Assembly: GCF_023910635.1 (NCBI RefSeq)
Contig: NZ_JAAVVZ010000006.1
Location: forward strand, 124,001-188,000
Source of the DNA: Sphingorhabdus sp.
Lineage (GTDB): Bacteria > Pseudomonadota > Alphaproteobacteria > Sphingomonadales > Sphingomonadaceae
Reading direction: 5' to 3'
DNA length: 64,000 nucleotides
Shown here: one piece after another, positions 34,484 through 44,067 of the stretch
Position numbering within the stretch: position 1 is the stretch's first letter
Layout: every line of letters starts with the position of its first letter
Program-made: the position numbers and the translations under genes
Notes under the pieces: model-generated
The model's input: the letters and a program-made list of their open reading frames with translations, nothing else
The model's database searches: none
What the model was told of the DNA's origin: nothing

Positions 34484-37400
34484 TTAAAAGCGCAATCCGA
34501 ATTGCAGACGGATTGAACGTGGCCCCTGATATCGGGTTGCTTCCCCGAATGTATTGCGTGGACGTCCGTTGTTGAGCGTGCCCCGCTCTTCAAAATCAAG
34601 CGCGGCATTTTCGTTGAAGACGTTAAACACGTCGAGCCGGAAATCACCTTGAAAGCTATCAGTTGGCAATCTGAACACAAAGCTCAGATTGGTTTGCGTT
34701 TGCCAATCGCTCTCAAAAACACTGCCACGCGGTGTAAGCGCAGCTACCGGACTATTCACATTCACCGGGACACGCTCGTCGGTTATGACACTGCCGCTTG
34801 CATCCACATTACAATAGTAACCCGCCGCCCCATAAAATTGACCAAAGGGGTCAATTGATGCCGGAATTCTTCCGATACAACCGAATTTACGCGGTGACGT
34901 AGCACTGAAATTTGCACCCACTGTTAGCCAGTCGGTGAGTTTGTAGCTGCCGTATAGTTTCAAGTTATGGCGACGATGGTTCGGTGAAAGTCCCAATGTA
35001 CCATTCGTCAGACCTGGCTGATCAAAGTCAGTCGTCAAACCAGCATCAGTCTGGCCATTGTCAGACTTCACTGATCCTTCGTAGTTTCCAAATAGCTTCG
35101 ACCAAGTGTACGAACCGGATAGGCTCCACAAGCCGTCGAATGCACGGTCTACTTTCAAGGTAACCGCATCATAATTACGCTTGGCGGAAGGCAGGCCCAA
35201 CTCTTCTGCGGTAAAGTCAACTGTGCGCAGGCCTGTCTCACCATTGATGGGATCGGACAAGGTTACCGTTGCGCCCTGACCCGGATTTAACAACACATAT
35301 TGGTGAAATCCTGACCAAATACTGCTACATCCTGAAATACCTTCGGCGGCGCAATAATTATTGATTGCAGCATCGATTGCAGCGTCTTCCAAGGCCGCGT
35401 TCAAACGAGAGCGCGTATAGTAAAGTCCGGCACTCCAGCCACCGCCGAATTTACGCTCAGCACCAATGATATATTCATCAACCGATTGTGACTGCAGTGA
35501 CTTTGAAACAGTCGATTCCGTCGGTGTTGCGATACCATCAGAAAGTATAGTGCAATTGGTGCCGCCGCCACTTGGACAAGCTGTGGCGCCAGGTACAGTA
35601 TTGATGGCTGCTCCGATAATCGGCGTTCCGTCTGCATTAATACCATTCAAAACGTTGAAACGGGTAAAATCAAGCTCAGCGCCCGCAAGACGTATGTTTG
35701 TGTTTGCTGCAACTGGAAGATAATAACGACCAAAAGATCCGTACAGTTTCGTCGTTGAGTCATTGAAAACGTCAAATGAGAAACCCGTACGCGGGGCCCA
35801 GTTATCGCCTGACTTGTAATAAACGTCACCGACAACATTACTGTTCTGGAAACGGTCATTCCGCAAACCAAGGTTCAACACCAACCGGTCGGAGAAGAGA
35901 CTCCAGCTATCCTGAATGTAGAAGGCTTCATTTTGCGAATCAAACGAACCGCCGTTTACAAATGTTCGGGCCGTCACATAGTTCACATTAGGCGCAGTAA
36001 CGTCAGAGTCGCCCGAAAGACCTGAATTGAAAATAGTGAAGTTGGCACCGCCCGTGCGCGTGTTAACGGTATTTGTCGTCAACTTTTCACGGTCATAACC
36101 GAACTTAATGCTATGCGAACCGAGAAGATCAAAGCTCAACCCCGCATCGGCTCGATAAAATTCCCGAGTGTCATTGCTCAACGATATGCCTGCAACCGAG
36201 TTTGCAAGAGATTGCCCAGTACGTGAGTCAAACACATTTGGATAGGTATCGTCTGACGAACCAGTCGTGTCCCGGTTTTTATTTTTTCCGTAAGCGGCAG
36301 AAATTGTCAGCCAATCGGTGAATTGACCCGTGTAACGGCCAACATAGTTTTCTCCGCCAAAACCGAATACCGTTTGGCCAGTGCCGGCACCTTGACCGCG
36401 CGTCAGAGTTGTCACTACGTCATTGAAGGCTACATAGCCATAGCTGTCCGAAACCGTCCTGCCTGTCGTATTGAAGTAAGTAGCCTCGAAACGATGCCCA
36501 TCCAGCGGAATGGCATCGACCTTGACCGCGTAAAAAGGACTGCTTGACCTATTTCTGTCAAAACGTGAACCAACCTGATTCAGCACATCGGTGGTTCCGA
36601 CCCGCGAGAGACTGGTAACGGTGTCAGTTGATGTCACATTGCGCGTTTCATATAGGCCGTAAACGAAAAGCCTGTCCTTAATGATCGGACCCGAAGCATA
36701 GAATGTTGAGTTTATGCGGTGGGCGGACTCACGACTATTTTCGCTGAACACTGTGTCCGTTGCGTTTGAACGCAACCAGTTTGGTTCATAATTTACCAAC
36801 ACGCCAGCATGAAAATCATTTGATCCGGACTTGGTGACCGCGTTTATAATACCACCGGTAGCGCGACCGAATTCTGCGCTATAACCGCCATTCTTGACTT
36901 CAACCGTCTCATAAAATTCAAATGGTATGGCAACTGCGCCCAATCCCTCACGGAATTCCGTAATGTTCAGACCGTTCACGTAATAAGCATTTTCAGCCAC
37001 CGACGCGCCAGCAATATTCGGCAAGTTGCCGAAAGCCGAATCACCCTGTGTCGTGCCAGGAGCTAGCAATACCACGGACGTAATGTCGCGCGCGACAGGC
37101 ACGCGTGTGGCCAGCTCTCCGATTTCGATAACAGAGCCAGTTGTGTTCCGTGTGAAATCTACAATAACCGACCGACCTCCGCTAACAACAATATCACCGC
37201 TACCGCCCTGTGCAACGAGCGAAAATTGGTTCGCTGAGCTGTCTGATCCAAGGTTCACAGAGTCATCGCTGAAAGTATCATAACCGTCAGCGCTAATCGT
37301 GAAGGTGTAGCTACCGGTCGGCAACTGGGGAATTCGATAGCTACCATTTGAATCGGTTGTCACCGACCGCTCGAACCCTTGATCATTCGATTTAATGGCA

Positions 37401-37585
37401 ACAGTCGCCCCTGAGATCGCCTGTCCGTCGGTGCTTACAACACGTCCCGATGCACTAACGTTGGTATAATCCTGAGCCATTGCTGGTGTTGCGACGATCG
37501 CCGTTACGGCGACGCCTGCACCCATGATTGATAGCGCCTGCAATGCAGCGGCATATTTCAAATTGCTGATACGTGTGTTTTTCAC
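34484..37585 (-). CDS. TonB-dependent receptor with carboxypeptidase-like regulatory domain (Oar-like)
   Basis: Outer-membrane receptor of 1033 residues. After a signal peptide (MKNTRISNLKYAAALQALS, cleavage near ATPAMAQ) comes a carboxypeptidase regulatory-like Ig domain (residues about 45-125: SGRVVSTDGQAISGATVAIKS, GSYRIPQLPTGSYTFTISADGY). A plug follows with YYVNGLNITEFREG, VEVKNGGYSAEFGRATGGIINAVTKSG, then a barrel ending RSIRLQFGLRF. This is the Oar/SusC-like layout used for large or protein substrates. Its start and leader match those of the receptor at 29410-32376. Upstream lies a 335-bp regulatory region with a 12-bp palindrome; downstream a terminator and a TPR-sulfotransferase gene. 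Confidence 0.93.
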   Translation of the reverse strand: MKNTRISNLKYAAALQALSIMGAGVAVTAIVATPAMAQDYTNVSASGRVVSTDGQAISGATVAIKSNDQGFERSVTTDSNGSYRIPQLPTGSYTFTISADGYDTFSDDSVNLGSDSSANQFSLVAQGGSGDIVVSGGRSVIVDFTRNTTGSVIEIGELATRVPVARDITSVVLLAPGTTQGDSAFGNLPNIAGASVAENAYYVNGLNITEFREGLGAVAIPFEFYETVEVKNGGYSAEFGRATGGIINAVTKSGSNDFHAGVLVNYEPNWLRSNATDTVFSENSRESAHRINSTFYASGPIIKDRLFVYGLYETRNVTSTDTVTSLSRVGTTDVLNQVGSRFDRNRSSSPFYAVKVDAIPLDGHRFEATYFNTTGRTVSDSYGYVAFNDVVTTLTRGQGAGTGQTVFGFGGENYVGRYTGQFTDWLTISAAYGKNKNRDTTGSSDDTYPNVFDSRTGQSLANSVAGISLSNDTREFYRADAGLSFDLLGSHSIKFGYDREKLTTNTVNTRTGGANFTIFNSGLSGDSDVTAPNVNYVTARTFVNGGSFDSQNEAFYIQDSWSLFSDRLVLNLGLRNDRFQNSNVVGDVYYKSGDNWAPRTGFSFDVFNDSTTKLYGSFGRYYLPVAANTNIRLAGAELDFTRFNVLNGINADGTPIIGAAINTVPGATACPSGGGTNCTILSDGIATPTESTVSKSLQSQSVDEYIIGAERKFGGGWSAGLYYTRSRLNAALEDAAIDAAINNYCAAEGISGCSSIWSGFHQYVLLNPGQGATVTLSDPINGETGLRTVDFTAEELGLPSAKRNYDAVTLKVDRAFDGLWSLSGSYTWSKLFGNYEGSVKSDNGQTDAGLTTDFDQPGLTNGTLGLSPNHRRHNLKLYGSYKLTDWLTVGANFSATSPRKFGCIGRIPASIDPFGQFYGAAGYYCNVDASGSVITDERVPVNVNSPVAALTPRGSVFESDWQTQTNLSFVFRLPTDSFQGDFRLDVFNVFNENAALDFEERGTLNNGRPRNTFGEATRYQGPRSIRLQFGLRF

Positions 37586-37602
37586 GATACACCCTCTTTA
37601 AT
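37552..37602 (-). repeat. Conserved receptor 5' leader, copy 2
   Basis: Counterpart of 32342-32397. The match covers the first codons and the untranslated bases before the ATG, and weaker similarity (GGCTGTT.AA.TCCCT, GGCGGA, TGCGCAA) continues to about 37760. Confidence 0.72.
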
Positions 37603-37741
37603 GAAGCCGAAGTCCGGTGGACTTCCACCATTCAAAGGCTGTTAAAATCCCTGACTTTTCAAACATCGCTGCACTCGCCGGAGAAAATAAACCGAAAAAA
37701 GTGCTGCCGATTGGCTTCACTTTGGCGGAGATGCCAAGTCT

Positions 37742-37799
37742 GCGCAACAAATTGTATCAAGATGTAACTATTAGTTTACATATGTAACATTTGCGCAAC
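37742..37799 (-). promoter_or_regulatory. Putative operator region of the Oar-like receptor
   Basis: A perfect 12-bp palindrome TTACATATGTAA is at 37776-37787, between two TTGCGCAA/TGCGCAA motifs (37791-37798 and 37741-37747). It lies about 190-200 nt before the receptor start. The rest of 37586-37922 holds no gene. The bound regulator is unknown. Confidence 0.4.
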
Positions 37800-37922
37800 A
37801 GTGCCTTGGCGCGCAGTCATTTGCATTGGCCGGGGCTGCGTCGCAGTTAGAAAAATCGTTCATGACAGCGACAGCGCGCTTCGTTAAAGAGGCCTCATCC
37901 GGTTTTCAGAGGCACATCATTA

Positions 37923-38564
37923 ATGTCCGTACGCTCTTTCTTTTCGAAGCTCAGTTTGCTCTTGGTCGGCATTTTTGCCTTTGCCTTGTCGCCCGCCTTT
38001 GCGCAGACGCCTGCACCTGCGCCCGCCGCGCCGGACCTTGAAAACATGCTGGTCTTGGATCTTTCCACCGGTGGGCGGGTTACGATTCAAATGTTCCCAA
38101 CCGACGCCCCTGCCCATGTTGAGCGTATCAAGACGCTAACGCGGCAGGGCTTTTATAACGGCGTGATCTTTCACCGCGTGATCGATGGATTCATGGCGCA
38201 GACGGGGGATCCAAAGGGCACGGGCCAAGGCGGGTCGGAACTTCCCGACCTGAAGGCCGAATTTAACAGAATTCCGCATTTGCGCGGGACGGTGTCGATG
38301 GCGCGGACGAACGAGCCTGACACGGCGAACAGCCAATTCTTCATCTGCTTTCAACCGCGCTTTAGCCTGGATAACAAATATACTGTCTTTGGCCGCGTGA
38401 CATCGGGCATGCAATTTGTCGACGCCATTGAACGTGGCGAGCCGCCTTTGAACCCGAGCAAGGTGCTTCAGGCCTCTATCGCGGCCGACAATGTTCCGCC
38501 GCCTGCGTTTACGCCGCCGCCAGCGCAAGCCCCCATCACTGTTGACCAGTTAAACGCTGAATAA
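37923..38564 (+). CDS. Periplasmic cyclophilin-type peptidyl-prolyl isomerase
   Basis: Catalyses cis-trans isomerisation of Xaa-Pro bonds in secreted proteins. The 213-residue product has a signal peptide ([28 protein letters not shown]) and a Pro/Ala-rich linker. The cyclophilin domain has [26 protein letters not shown] (with the catalytic Arg of FHRVI), [21 protein letters not shown] and [17 protein letters not shown]. The C-terminus is a Pro/Ala-rich tail. queA follows after 17 nt, so the two are likely co-transcribed. Confidence 0.94.
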   Translation: MSVRSFFSKLSLLLVGIFAFALSPAFAQTPAPAPAAPDLENMLVLDLSTGGRVTIQMFPTDAPAHVERIKTLTRQGFYNGVIFHRVIDGFMAQTGDPKGTGQGGSELPDLKAEFNRIPHLRGTVSMARTNEPDTANSQFFICFQPRFSLDNKYTVFGRVTSGMQFVDAIERGEPPLNPSKVLQASIAADNVPPPAFTPPPAQAPITVDQLNAE

Positions 38565-38581
38565 GCGCGAAACACTCCGCC

Positions 38582-39616
38582 ATGCGCGTCGATCTATTTG
38601 ATTTCGAGCTTCCGCCCGAGCGGATTGCGCTGCGTCCCGTCTCGCCGCGCGATTCTGCGCGTATGTTGTGCGTGGGCGGCGATGCTGCACTGGCGGACCG
38701 CTCGGTGCGCGACCTGCCGGCGATGTTGCGCAAGGGTGATTGCCTGATCTTCAACGATACACGAGTCATTCCGGCGCAGCTTCAGGGCAAGCGCGGCAAT
38801 GCCTCCATCGGCGCGACCTTGCACAAACGGATCGACCTGCGCCGTTGGCAGGCGTTTATCCGCAACGCCAAACGCCTGCATCCCGGCGATAGCATCGATT
38901 TTAGCGAAGGCGTTATGGCCATATCCGAAGAACGCCATGACGACGGCAGCTTCACTTTGTTTTTCGAAGGCGATGAGCCGGTCGAAATCCTGCTGCAACG
39001 CGCCGGGACCATGCCTCTACCGCCCTATATCGCGGGTAAGCGGGCAACCGACGCGCGTGATGCGCAAGATTATCAAACGATGTTCGCGCAAAAGGATGGC
39101 GCGGTGGCGGCGCCAACAGCCTCCCTGCACTTCACGCCCGAATTGATGGCCGCGGTGCACGCGGCAGGCATCGAAACGGCAACACTGACGTTGCATGTCG
39201 GTGCGGGCACATTCCTGCCGGTGAAGGCCGATGACACCACCGAACATCGCATGCACAGCGAATGGGGCAGCATCAACGCAGACACAGCGCATCGGCTCAA
39301 TAGCATCCGCGCAAATGGCGGGCGGTTGATTGCGGTTGGCACAACGTCACTACGCCTTGTTGAAAGCGCGGCGGACGAAGTTGGCATCGTGCACCCGTTT
39401 GAAGGCGACACCGATATTTTCATCACGCCCGGTTATCGTTTCAAGGCGATTGGCGGCCTGATGACCAATTTCCATCTGCCCAAATCGACTTTGTTCATGC
39501 TCGTCAGCGCATTAATGGGGCGCGAGACCATGCAGGCGGCTTATGCGCATGCCATCGCCAATGAATATCGTTTCTACAGCTATGGCGACAGCAGCTTGCT
39601 CCTGCCCTGCCCCTAA
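38582..39616 (+). CDS. queA: S-adenosylmethionine:tRNA ribosyltransferase-isomerase
   Basis: Transfers and rearranges the ribosyl group of SAM onto 7-aminomethyl-7-deazaguanine in tRNA, the step giving epoxyqueuosine. The 344-residue product begins [29 protein letters not shown] and has [23 protein letters not shown], the family's [43 protein letters not shown] and [17 protein letters not shown]. All are standard QueA segments. Its stop overlaps the stop of the convergent pyk by three bases. No tgt gene is seen beside it. Confidence 0.96.
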   Translation: MRVDLFDFELPPERIALRPVSPRDSARMLCVGGDAALADRSVRDLPAMLRKGDCLIFNDTRVIPAQLQGKRGNASIGATLHKRIDLRRWQAFIRNAKRLHPGDSIDFSEGVMAISEERHDDGSFTLFFEGDEPVEILLQRAGTMPLPPYIAGKRATDARDAQDYQTMFAQKDGAVAAPTASLHFTPELMAAVHAAGIETATLTLHVGAGTFLPVKADDTTEHRMHSEWGSINADTAHRLNSIRANGGRLIAVGTTSLRLVESAADEVGIVHPFEGDTDIFITPGYRFKAIGGLMTNFHLPKSTLFMLVSALMGRETMQAAYAHAIANEYRFYSYGDSSLLLPCP

Positions 39617-41061
39617 TGCCCCTTCAATTCGTCACCCGTCAGGCGGACGATATGCAGCACATTGGTTGACCCCGGCGTCCCAAACGGCACACCCGCCATG
39701 ATGATGATCCGGCCGCCTGCAACGCCCAAATGGTACCGCAATGCCATACGCTTGCCCTTGGCAACCATTTCTTCGAACGAGCCAATGTCCCGCGTGCGCA
39801 CGGCAAAAGCGCCCCATAATAGCCCTAAGCGACGCGCGGTCGTCTGGCTTGCGGTTAGGACCAACAACGGCACAGCAGGGCGCTCGCGTGAAATGCGGCG
39901 TGCGGTTGACCCTGATGATGTGAAGCACACGATGGCGCTTGTTTCGACGGTGTCAACAATACGCCCGCTGGCCTCGGCCAGGGCGTCGGCGGTCGTGCCG
40001 TCTGCGGGGGTTTCGGTGAAATGGATGCGTTTGAAAAAATCCGGGTCGCCCTCGACCTGTTGCGCGATGCGGTCCATGATCGACACCGCCTCAATCGGCC
40101 ACGCCCCCGCTGCGGTTTCGGCAGACAGCATCACGGCGTCCGCGCCATCGTAAATCGCGGTGGCCACGTCTGACACCTCCGCCCGCGTTGGTGACGGTGA
40201 AACGATCATCGATTCCAACATTTGCGTTGCCACCACGACGGGCTTGCCCATGCGCCGTGCGGTGGACACAATCTTCTTTTGCAGCGGCGGCACTTGTTCC
40301 GGCGGCAATTCCACGCCCAGGTCGCCGCGTGCAACCATAACACCGTCGGCCAGCTCAAGGATTTCTTCCAACCGTCGAATCGCCGCAGGCTTTTCGATTT
40401 TGGCAAGCAAAGCCGCCTTGTTCCCGATCAGTTTCTTACCTTCGGCCACATCCTCAGGCCGCTGCACGAACGACATCGCGATCCAGTCAACGCCTTGCTC
40501 CAACGCAAAGGCAAGGTCCGAACGATCCTTCTCGGTTAACGCAGCGATTGGCACCACAACGTCAGGGACATTCAACCCCTTGCGGTTCGATAGCGTCCCG
40601 CCAACCTCAATTTTGGTGTTGATATGTTCAGGGCCAATCTCGGTCACGCGCAAGACAAGCTTGCCGTCGTCGAGCAACAGCCGTGCGCCGACGTCAAGTG
40701 CGGCAAAAATTTCCGGATGCGGCAAATAGACGCGATGGGCGTCGCCCGGTGTCTTGTCGGTGTCGAGCCGGAAATTGTGGCCCGTGTGCAATTCGACCTT
40801 ATCATCGGCAAAGGTTCCGACCCGTAATTTGGGACCTTGCAGGTCAACCAATATCGTCGTTGGCCGGTTATATGCTTTTTCAAGCGCGCGGATATTGGCA
40901 ATCAACTGCGCCTTGTCGGCCTGATCGCCATGGCTCATGTTGATGCGGAAAGCATCGGCGCCAGCGCGGAACAGTTTTTCGATCATCTCGGGCGTATCGC
41001 TCGCGGGGCCCAAGGTTGCCAATATGCGGACCTTGCGCATGCGTGGTTTATGATATTGCAT
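39613..41061 (-). CDS. pyk: Pyruvate kinase
   Basis: Converts phosphoenolpyruvate and ADP to pyruvate and ATP. The product is 482 residues. Landmarks are [18 protein letters not shown] with NMSHGDQ near the N-terminus, [11 protein letters not shown] with the catalytic lysine, [13 protein letters not shown] (metal site), [14 protein letters not shown] and [28 protein letters not shown]. The chosen ATG (41059-41061) has CGGAG about 8 nt before it; an ORF start at 41115 and an internal Met at 41040 are less likely. It is convergent with queA, overlapping at the stops. Confidence 0.95.
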   Translation of the reverse strand: MQYHKPRMRKVRILATLGPASDTPEMIEKLFRAGADAFRINMSHGDQADKAQLIANIRALEKAYNRPTTILVDLQGPKLRVGTFADDKVELHTGHNFRLDTDKTPGDAHRVYLPHPEIFAALDVGARLLLDDGKLVLRVTEIGPEHINTKIEVGGTLSNRKGLNVPDVVVPIAALTEKDRSDLAFALEQGVDWIAMSFVQRPEDVAEGKKLIGNKAALLAKIEKPAAIRRLEEILELADGVMVARGDLGVELPPEQVPPLQKKIVSTARRMGKPVVVATQMLESMIVSPSPTRAEVSDVATAIYDGADAVMLSAETAAGAWPIEAVSIMDRIAQQVEGDPDFFKRIHFTETPADGTTADALAEASGRIVDTVETSAIVCFTSSGSTARRISRERPAVPLLVLTASQTTARRLGLLWGAFAVRTRDIGSFEEMVAKGKRMALRYHLGVAGGRIIIMAGVPFGTPGSTNVLHIVRLTGDELKGH

Positions 41062-41141
41062 GAAAATGGCTCCGCGATATGGATTTTGAATGTCGCCCTC
41101 CCCATAACGAGGCAAGTCAGTAACGAAAAGGGCGCATATTT

Positions 41142-41444
41142 ATGCAACAGGAAACGCACATTTCAGACTCCGCCGCTGCCGCCGCATTTCGCCGCCTCAT
41201 CGCGCATTTGCAGCACCGACATGATGCGCAGAATATCGACCTCATGGGCCTTGCGGGCTTTTGCCGTAATTGCCTAGCCGATTGGGTGATGGAGGCAGAC
41301 GGGCAGTTGACGAAGGATCAAGCCCGCGAGTTGATCCACGGCATGCCCGCCGCAGCGTGGAAGGAAAAATATCAAAGCGAGGCAACCCCCGAACAGTTAG
41401 AGCGCATGAAAGAAAGCGTAAAGAAGAATGCGGGGCATGAATAG
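41142..41444 (+). CDS. DUF1244 domain-containing protein
   Basis: A 100-residue cytoplasmic protein of the DUF1244 family, of unknown function and frequent in alphaproteobacteria. The conserved core is FRRLIAHLQHRHDAQNIDLMGLAGFCRNCLADWVMEA with two cysteine-type positions near FCRNC, followed by QARELIHGMPAAAWKEKYQ. No membrane helix or signal peptide. It lies 80 bp from the divergent pyk gene and 118 bp before the DUF2312 gene. Confidence 0.88.
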   Translation: MQQETHISDSAAAAAFRRLIAHLQHRHDAQNIDLMGLAGFCRNCLADWVMEADGQLTKDQARELIHGMPAAAWKEKYQSEATPEQLERMKESVKKNAGHE

Positions 41445-41562
41445 CGAACCGAAAAGCAAAAGCCGCAAACGAGTTCAGGGTGACGCCGCGGGGTTCATGT
41501 TCTAAGCGGGTGCCATTCTGATTCGGGGCGTGATGCCCCATTCGACACATAGGGGAAATATC

Positions 41563-41805
41563 ATGGCCGAGGGCAATATCGCCGCCGATCAACTGCGTCT
41601 GTTCATTGAGCGTATTGAGCGTTTGGAAGAAGAGAAAAAAGGCATCGCTGACGACATTCGTGACGTATATTCGGAAGCCAAGAGCCAAGGCTATGACGCA
41701 AAAATCATGCGCCAGATCGTCCGCTTGCGCAAAATGAGCCAAGACGACCGTCAGGAAATGGAAGCGATCCTCGATACCTATAAATCGGCGCTTGGTCTGG
41801 CGTAA
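41563..41805 (+). CDS. DUF2312 domain-containing protein (GapR-like)
   Basis: An 80-residue helical protein of the DUF2312 family. Caulobacter GapR, a member, binds AT-rich, overtwisted DNA; a like role here is inference. The sequence runs [58 protein letters not shown] and matches the whole domain. The upstream in-frame Met at 41530 is rejected because GGGGAA lies 7 nt before the ATG at 41563. A 286-bp stretch after it (41806-42091) has no supported gene. Confidence 0.9.
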   Translation: MAEGNIAADQLRLFIERIERLEEEKKGIADDIRDVYSEAKSQGYDAKIMRQIVRLRKMSQDDRQEMEAILDTYKSALGLA

Positions 41806-42091
41806 TGACAAAAAGGATTTTTGGCCGCGCGTGAAGGTTAAAAAAGACCCGTCATCCTGAACTTGCCGCCGACGCCCGCAACAGGGGCGCAGACGCCGTC
41901 ACGGGCATTCACCTTGATTATAAAGTGCTGGGCAGAGAAGGCTCGGTGCTTATGATCACCGCTTTGGGGACTGCGGTGAAATTGAATCAGCATAGCTGCA
42001 GTTTGTAAATTTTTTTACATTTACTCATAGAGACTTAACACGACGCCCCAATTCTGCCACAACACCTCGTCCGGATGGAATTGGAGGACGT

Positions 42092-42793
42092 ATGACCTTG
42101 TATTCTGAAGCTGTTGATCGTTTGCTTTCAGCGCGCGTTGCGCCCAAGCTTTGGCTTGCAGCGCTTGCCGCTTATATAGCATCAGACATCGCTTTGCTGT
42201 TCAGTGAGACCGAAGATGGGTCACGATTAGCATTGTTGATTTTATCGCTTGCGCTGTTCGTTGCTATTATGATCGCGCAATGGAGGGTGACCCGATCAAT
42301 GAGTGGCGCCCCTGACTCACAACGCGGTAGCTTAGGCGGCTGGATAAGCTGGTCAATCTTGAGCTGTCTGATTTATTTCGGAATTCCGATCGCCATCGTG
42401 GTTGGGATTTGGGGTGTTGATGCCCTGGACCAGCTATCTGCCACCCCACTGCTGTTGATTACATTTGCGATAATGGCCTCGCTGGTTTCGCCTATGTTGG
42501 TACACACTACCGGCCAAGTAATAGGTGCAAACGGAATTTCATTTGGAAAAACTCTTGACGGCTGTCGCCCATTTTACCTTCAACTCGTATTGCCATATGC
42601 CTTGGTTTTGGCGGGGCTGTGGGGAGCAGCGGACGTTCTTGTGTCCTTTGTTGAACCCGGTATCATCAACGCGCAATCAATCCTGCTCACAATTGGGTCT
42701 GCATTACTCCATTTTATTGCCTTTATCCTTTTGACGGCGCTCACGACAGTTGCTTGGTCTAAAGTTTCGCAACAGCAACATGAGGCGATTTAA
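42092..42793 (+). CDS. Hypothetical polytopic membrane protein
   Basis: A 233-residue protein with about six hydrophobic segments: LWLAALAAYIASDIALLF, LALLILSLALFVAIMIAQW, WISWSILSCLIYFGIPIAIVVGI, LLLITFAIMASLVSPMLV, LVLPYALVLAGLWGAADVLVSFV and LLTIGSALLHFIAFILLTALTTVAW. I do not recognise a family. GGAGG stands 4 nt before the ATG. It is isolated: nothing upstream for 286 bp, and a MITE-like element follows 28 bp downstream. Confidence 0.75.
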   Translation: MTLYSEAVDRLLSARVAPKLWLAALAAYIASDIALLFSETEDGSRLALLILSLALFVAIMIAQWRVTRSMSGAPDSQRGSLGGWISWSILSCLIYFGIPIAIVVGIWGVDALDQLSATPLLLITFAIMASLVSPMLVHTTGQVIGANGISFGKTLDGCRPFYLQLVLPYALVLAGLWGAADVLVSFVEPGIINAQSILLTIGSALLHFIAFILLTALTTVAWSKVSQQQHEAI

Positions 42794-42821
42794 ATCTCCT
42801 TGGTATTCCTGAACGCGATCT

Positions 42822-43086
42822 AGGGTCAGGACCACTTAAATCCACCATCGCGGCGTCAAAATGGCAAAGATATCGAAGTAAAATGTCCGCCGCAGGCAGT
42901 CATTCTGCCTGCAAGGGCATTTTGCTTTGAGATCGAAGCCATTTTGGCGTCCTTCGGATTTGACCCATACTGTCCATTGCCGCGTTGGCAAGCTTGGACT
43001 TAGAACCACTAAGCCCTGCGCTTGCCGCCTTGCACTGAACAAAATGGCCTCAAACCGCGAAGGTGGATTTAATAGGTCCTGACCCT
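42822..43086. repeat. 265-bp MITE-like element with terminal inverted repeats
   Basis: The ends 42822-42853 and 43055-43086 are inverted repeats matching at 29 of 32 bases, starting AGGGTCAGGACC. Inside, further inverted parts occur: GTCAAAATGGC/GCCATTTTGG and GCAGGCAG/CTGCCTGC around a TCATT loop. No ORF of note is inside, so it cannot move itself. The region 42794-43205 between the membrane protein and yebC contains nothing else. Confidence 0.75.
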
Positions 43087-43205
43087 AGCTGCGACGACGG
43101 CGGGATAAACCTGTTGAACGATGTTGGTCTACATGACTTGCCCAATGGCGCGTGCCTGATGTAAGGGCGCGGCATCCTATCCTTTAGCCAGAGAAGAGCA
43201 GAGCC

Positions 43206-43949
43206 ATGGCAGGCCATAGCAAATTCAAGAACATACAACATCGTAAGGGCGCGCAGGACAAGAAGCGTTCGGCGCAATTTTCCAAACTTTCGCGCGAAAT
43301 TACCGTGGCGGCGAAGATGGGGATGCCCGATCCGGACATGAACCCGCGCCTGCGCCTTGCGGTCAATGCCGCCAAGGCGCAGTCGGTGCCCAAGGATAAC
43401 ATCCAGCGCGCCATCGACAAGGCAATCGGCGGGGACGCCGAAAGCTATGATGAAATGCGGTATGAAGGCTATGGCCCCGGTGGTGTGTCCATCATCGTTG
43501 AGGCACTGACCGACAATCGCAACCGCACCGCGACCAATGTGCGCACCGCCTTCAGCAAAAATGGCGGCAATCTCGGCGCGTCGGGCGCGGTGAGCCATGG
43601 GTTCGACCGTATGGGCCTGATCACCTATCCCGCCAGCGCGGGTGATGCCGACAGCGTTTTTGAGGCCGCATTGGAAGCCGGCGCCGAAGATGTGGAGTCG
43701 AACGAAGACGAACACAGCATCTGGACCAGCATGGACGCGCTGCACGAAGTGGCCAAAGCACTTGAAACCATGCTTGGCGCGGCAGAAAGCGCAAAACTCG
43801 CGTGGAAACCCCAGCTTTTGGTCGAAGTTGACGAAGCCAATGCCGCAACCTTGCTTAAGATGATCGATGCTTTGGAAGACGATGACGACGTTCAGACCGT
43901 ATGGGGCAATTACGATGTGTCCGACGAGGTCATGGCGAAATTGGGATGA
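43206..43949 (+). CDS. yebC: YebC/PmpR-family regulatory protein
   Basis: A 247-residue protein of the YebC/PmpR/TACO1 family, described as DNA-binding regulators and recently as translation factors for proline stretches. It begins [32 protein letters not shown], the family signature, then [28 protein letters not shown] and [23 protein letters not shown]. The C-terminal ending [20 protein letters not shown]-like ([19 protein letters not shown]) is standard. AGAGAAGAGCAGAGCC precedes the ATG. It stands before the ruv genes, as is common in proteobacteria. Confidence 0.95.
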   Translation: MAGHSKFKNIQHRKGAQDKKRSAQFSKLSREITVAAKMGMPDPDMNPRLRLAVNAAKAQSVPKDNIQRAIDKAIGGDAESYDEMRYEGYGPGGVSIIVEALTDNRNRTATNVRTAFSKNGGNLGASGAVSHGFDRMGLITYPASAGDADSVFEAALEAGAEDVESNEDEHSIWTSMDALHEVAKALETMLGAAESAKLAWKPQLLVEVDEANAATLLKMIDALEDDDDVQTVWGNYDVSDEVMAKLG

Positions 43950-43963
43950 GGTATTTCTTCCTT

Positions 43964-44059
43964 CCCGCAGGCGCGTGGAGGGGGTGGGCCTGTGACCGCA
44001 AAGTTACAAGCTCGCCTTCGGCTCGCCCCTCCCCTAACCCCTCCCGCCTGCGGGAGGGG
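43964..44059. repeat. Inverted repeat ending in a hairpin over the ruvC ribosome site
   Basis: CCCGCAGGCG (43964-43973) is the inverse of CGCCTGCGGG (44045-44054). Near the end CCCCTCCCGC (44038-44047) and GCGGGAGGGG (44050-44059) form a very stable hairpin. Its right arm contains the GGAGGGG that would serve as Shine-Dalgarno for the GTG at 44068. Confidence 0.7.
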
Positions 44060-44067
44060 AACAAGCT

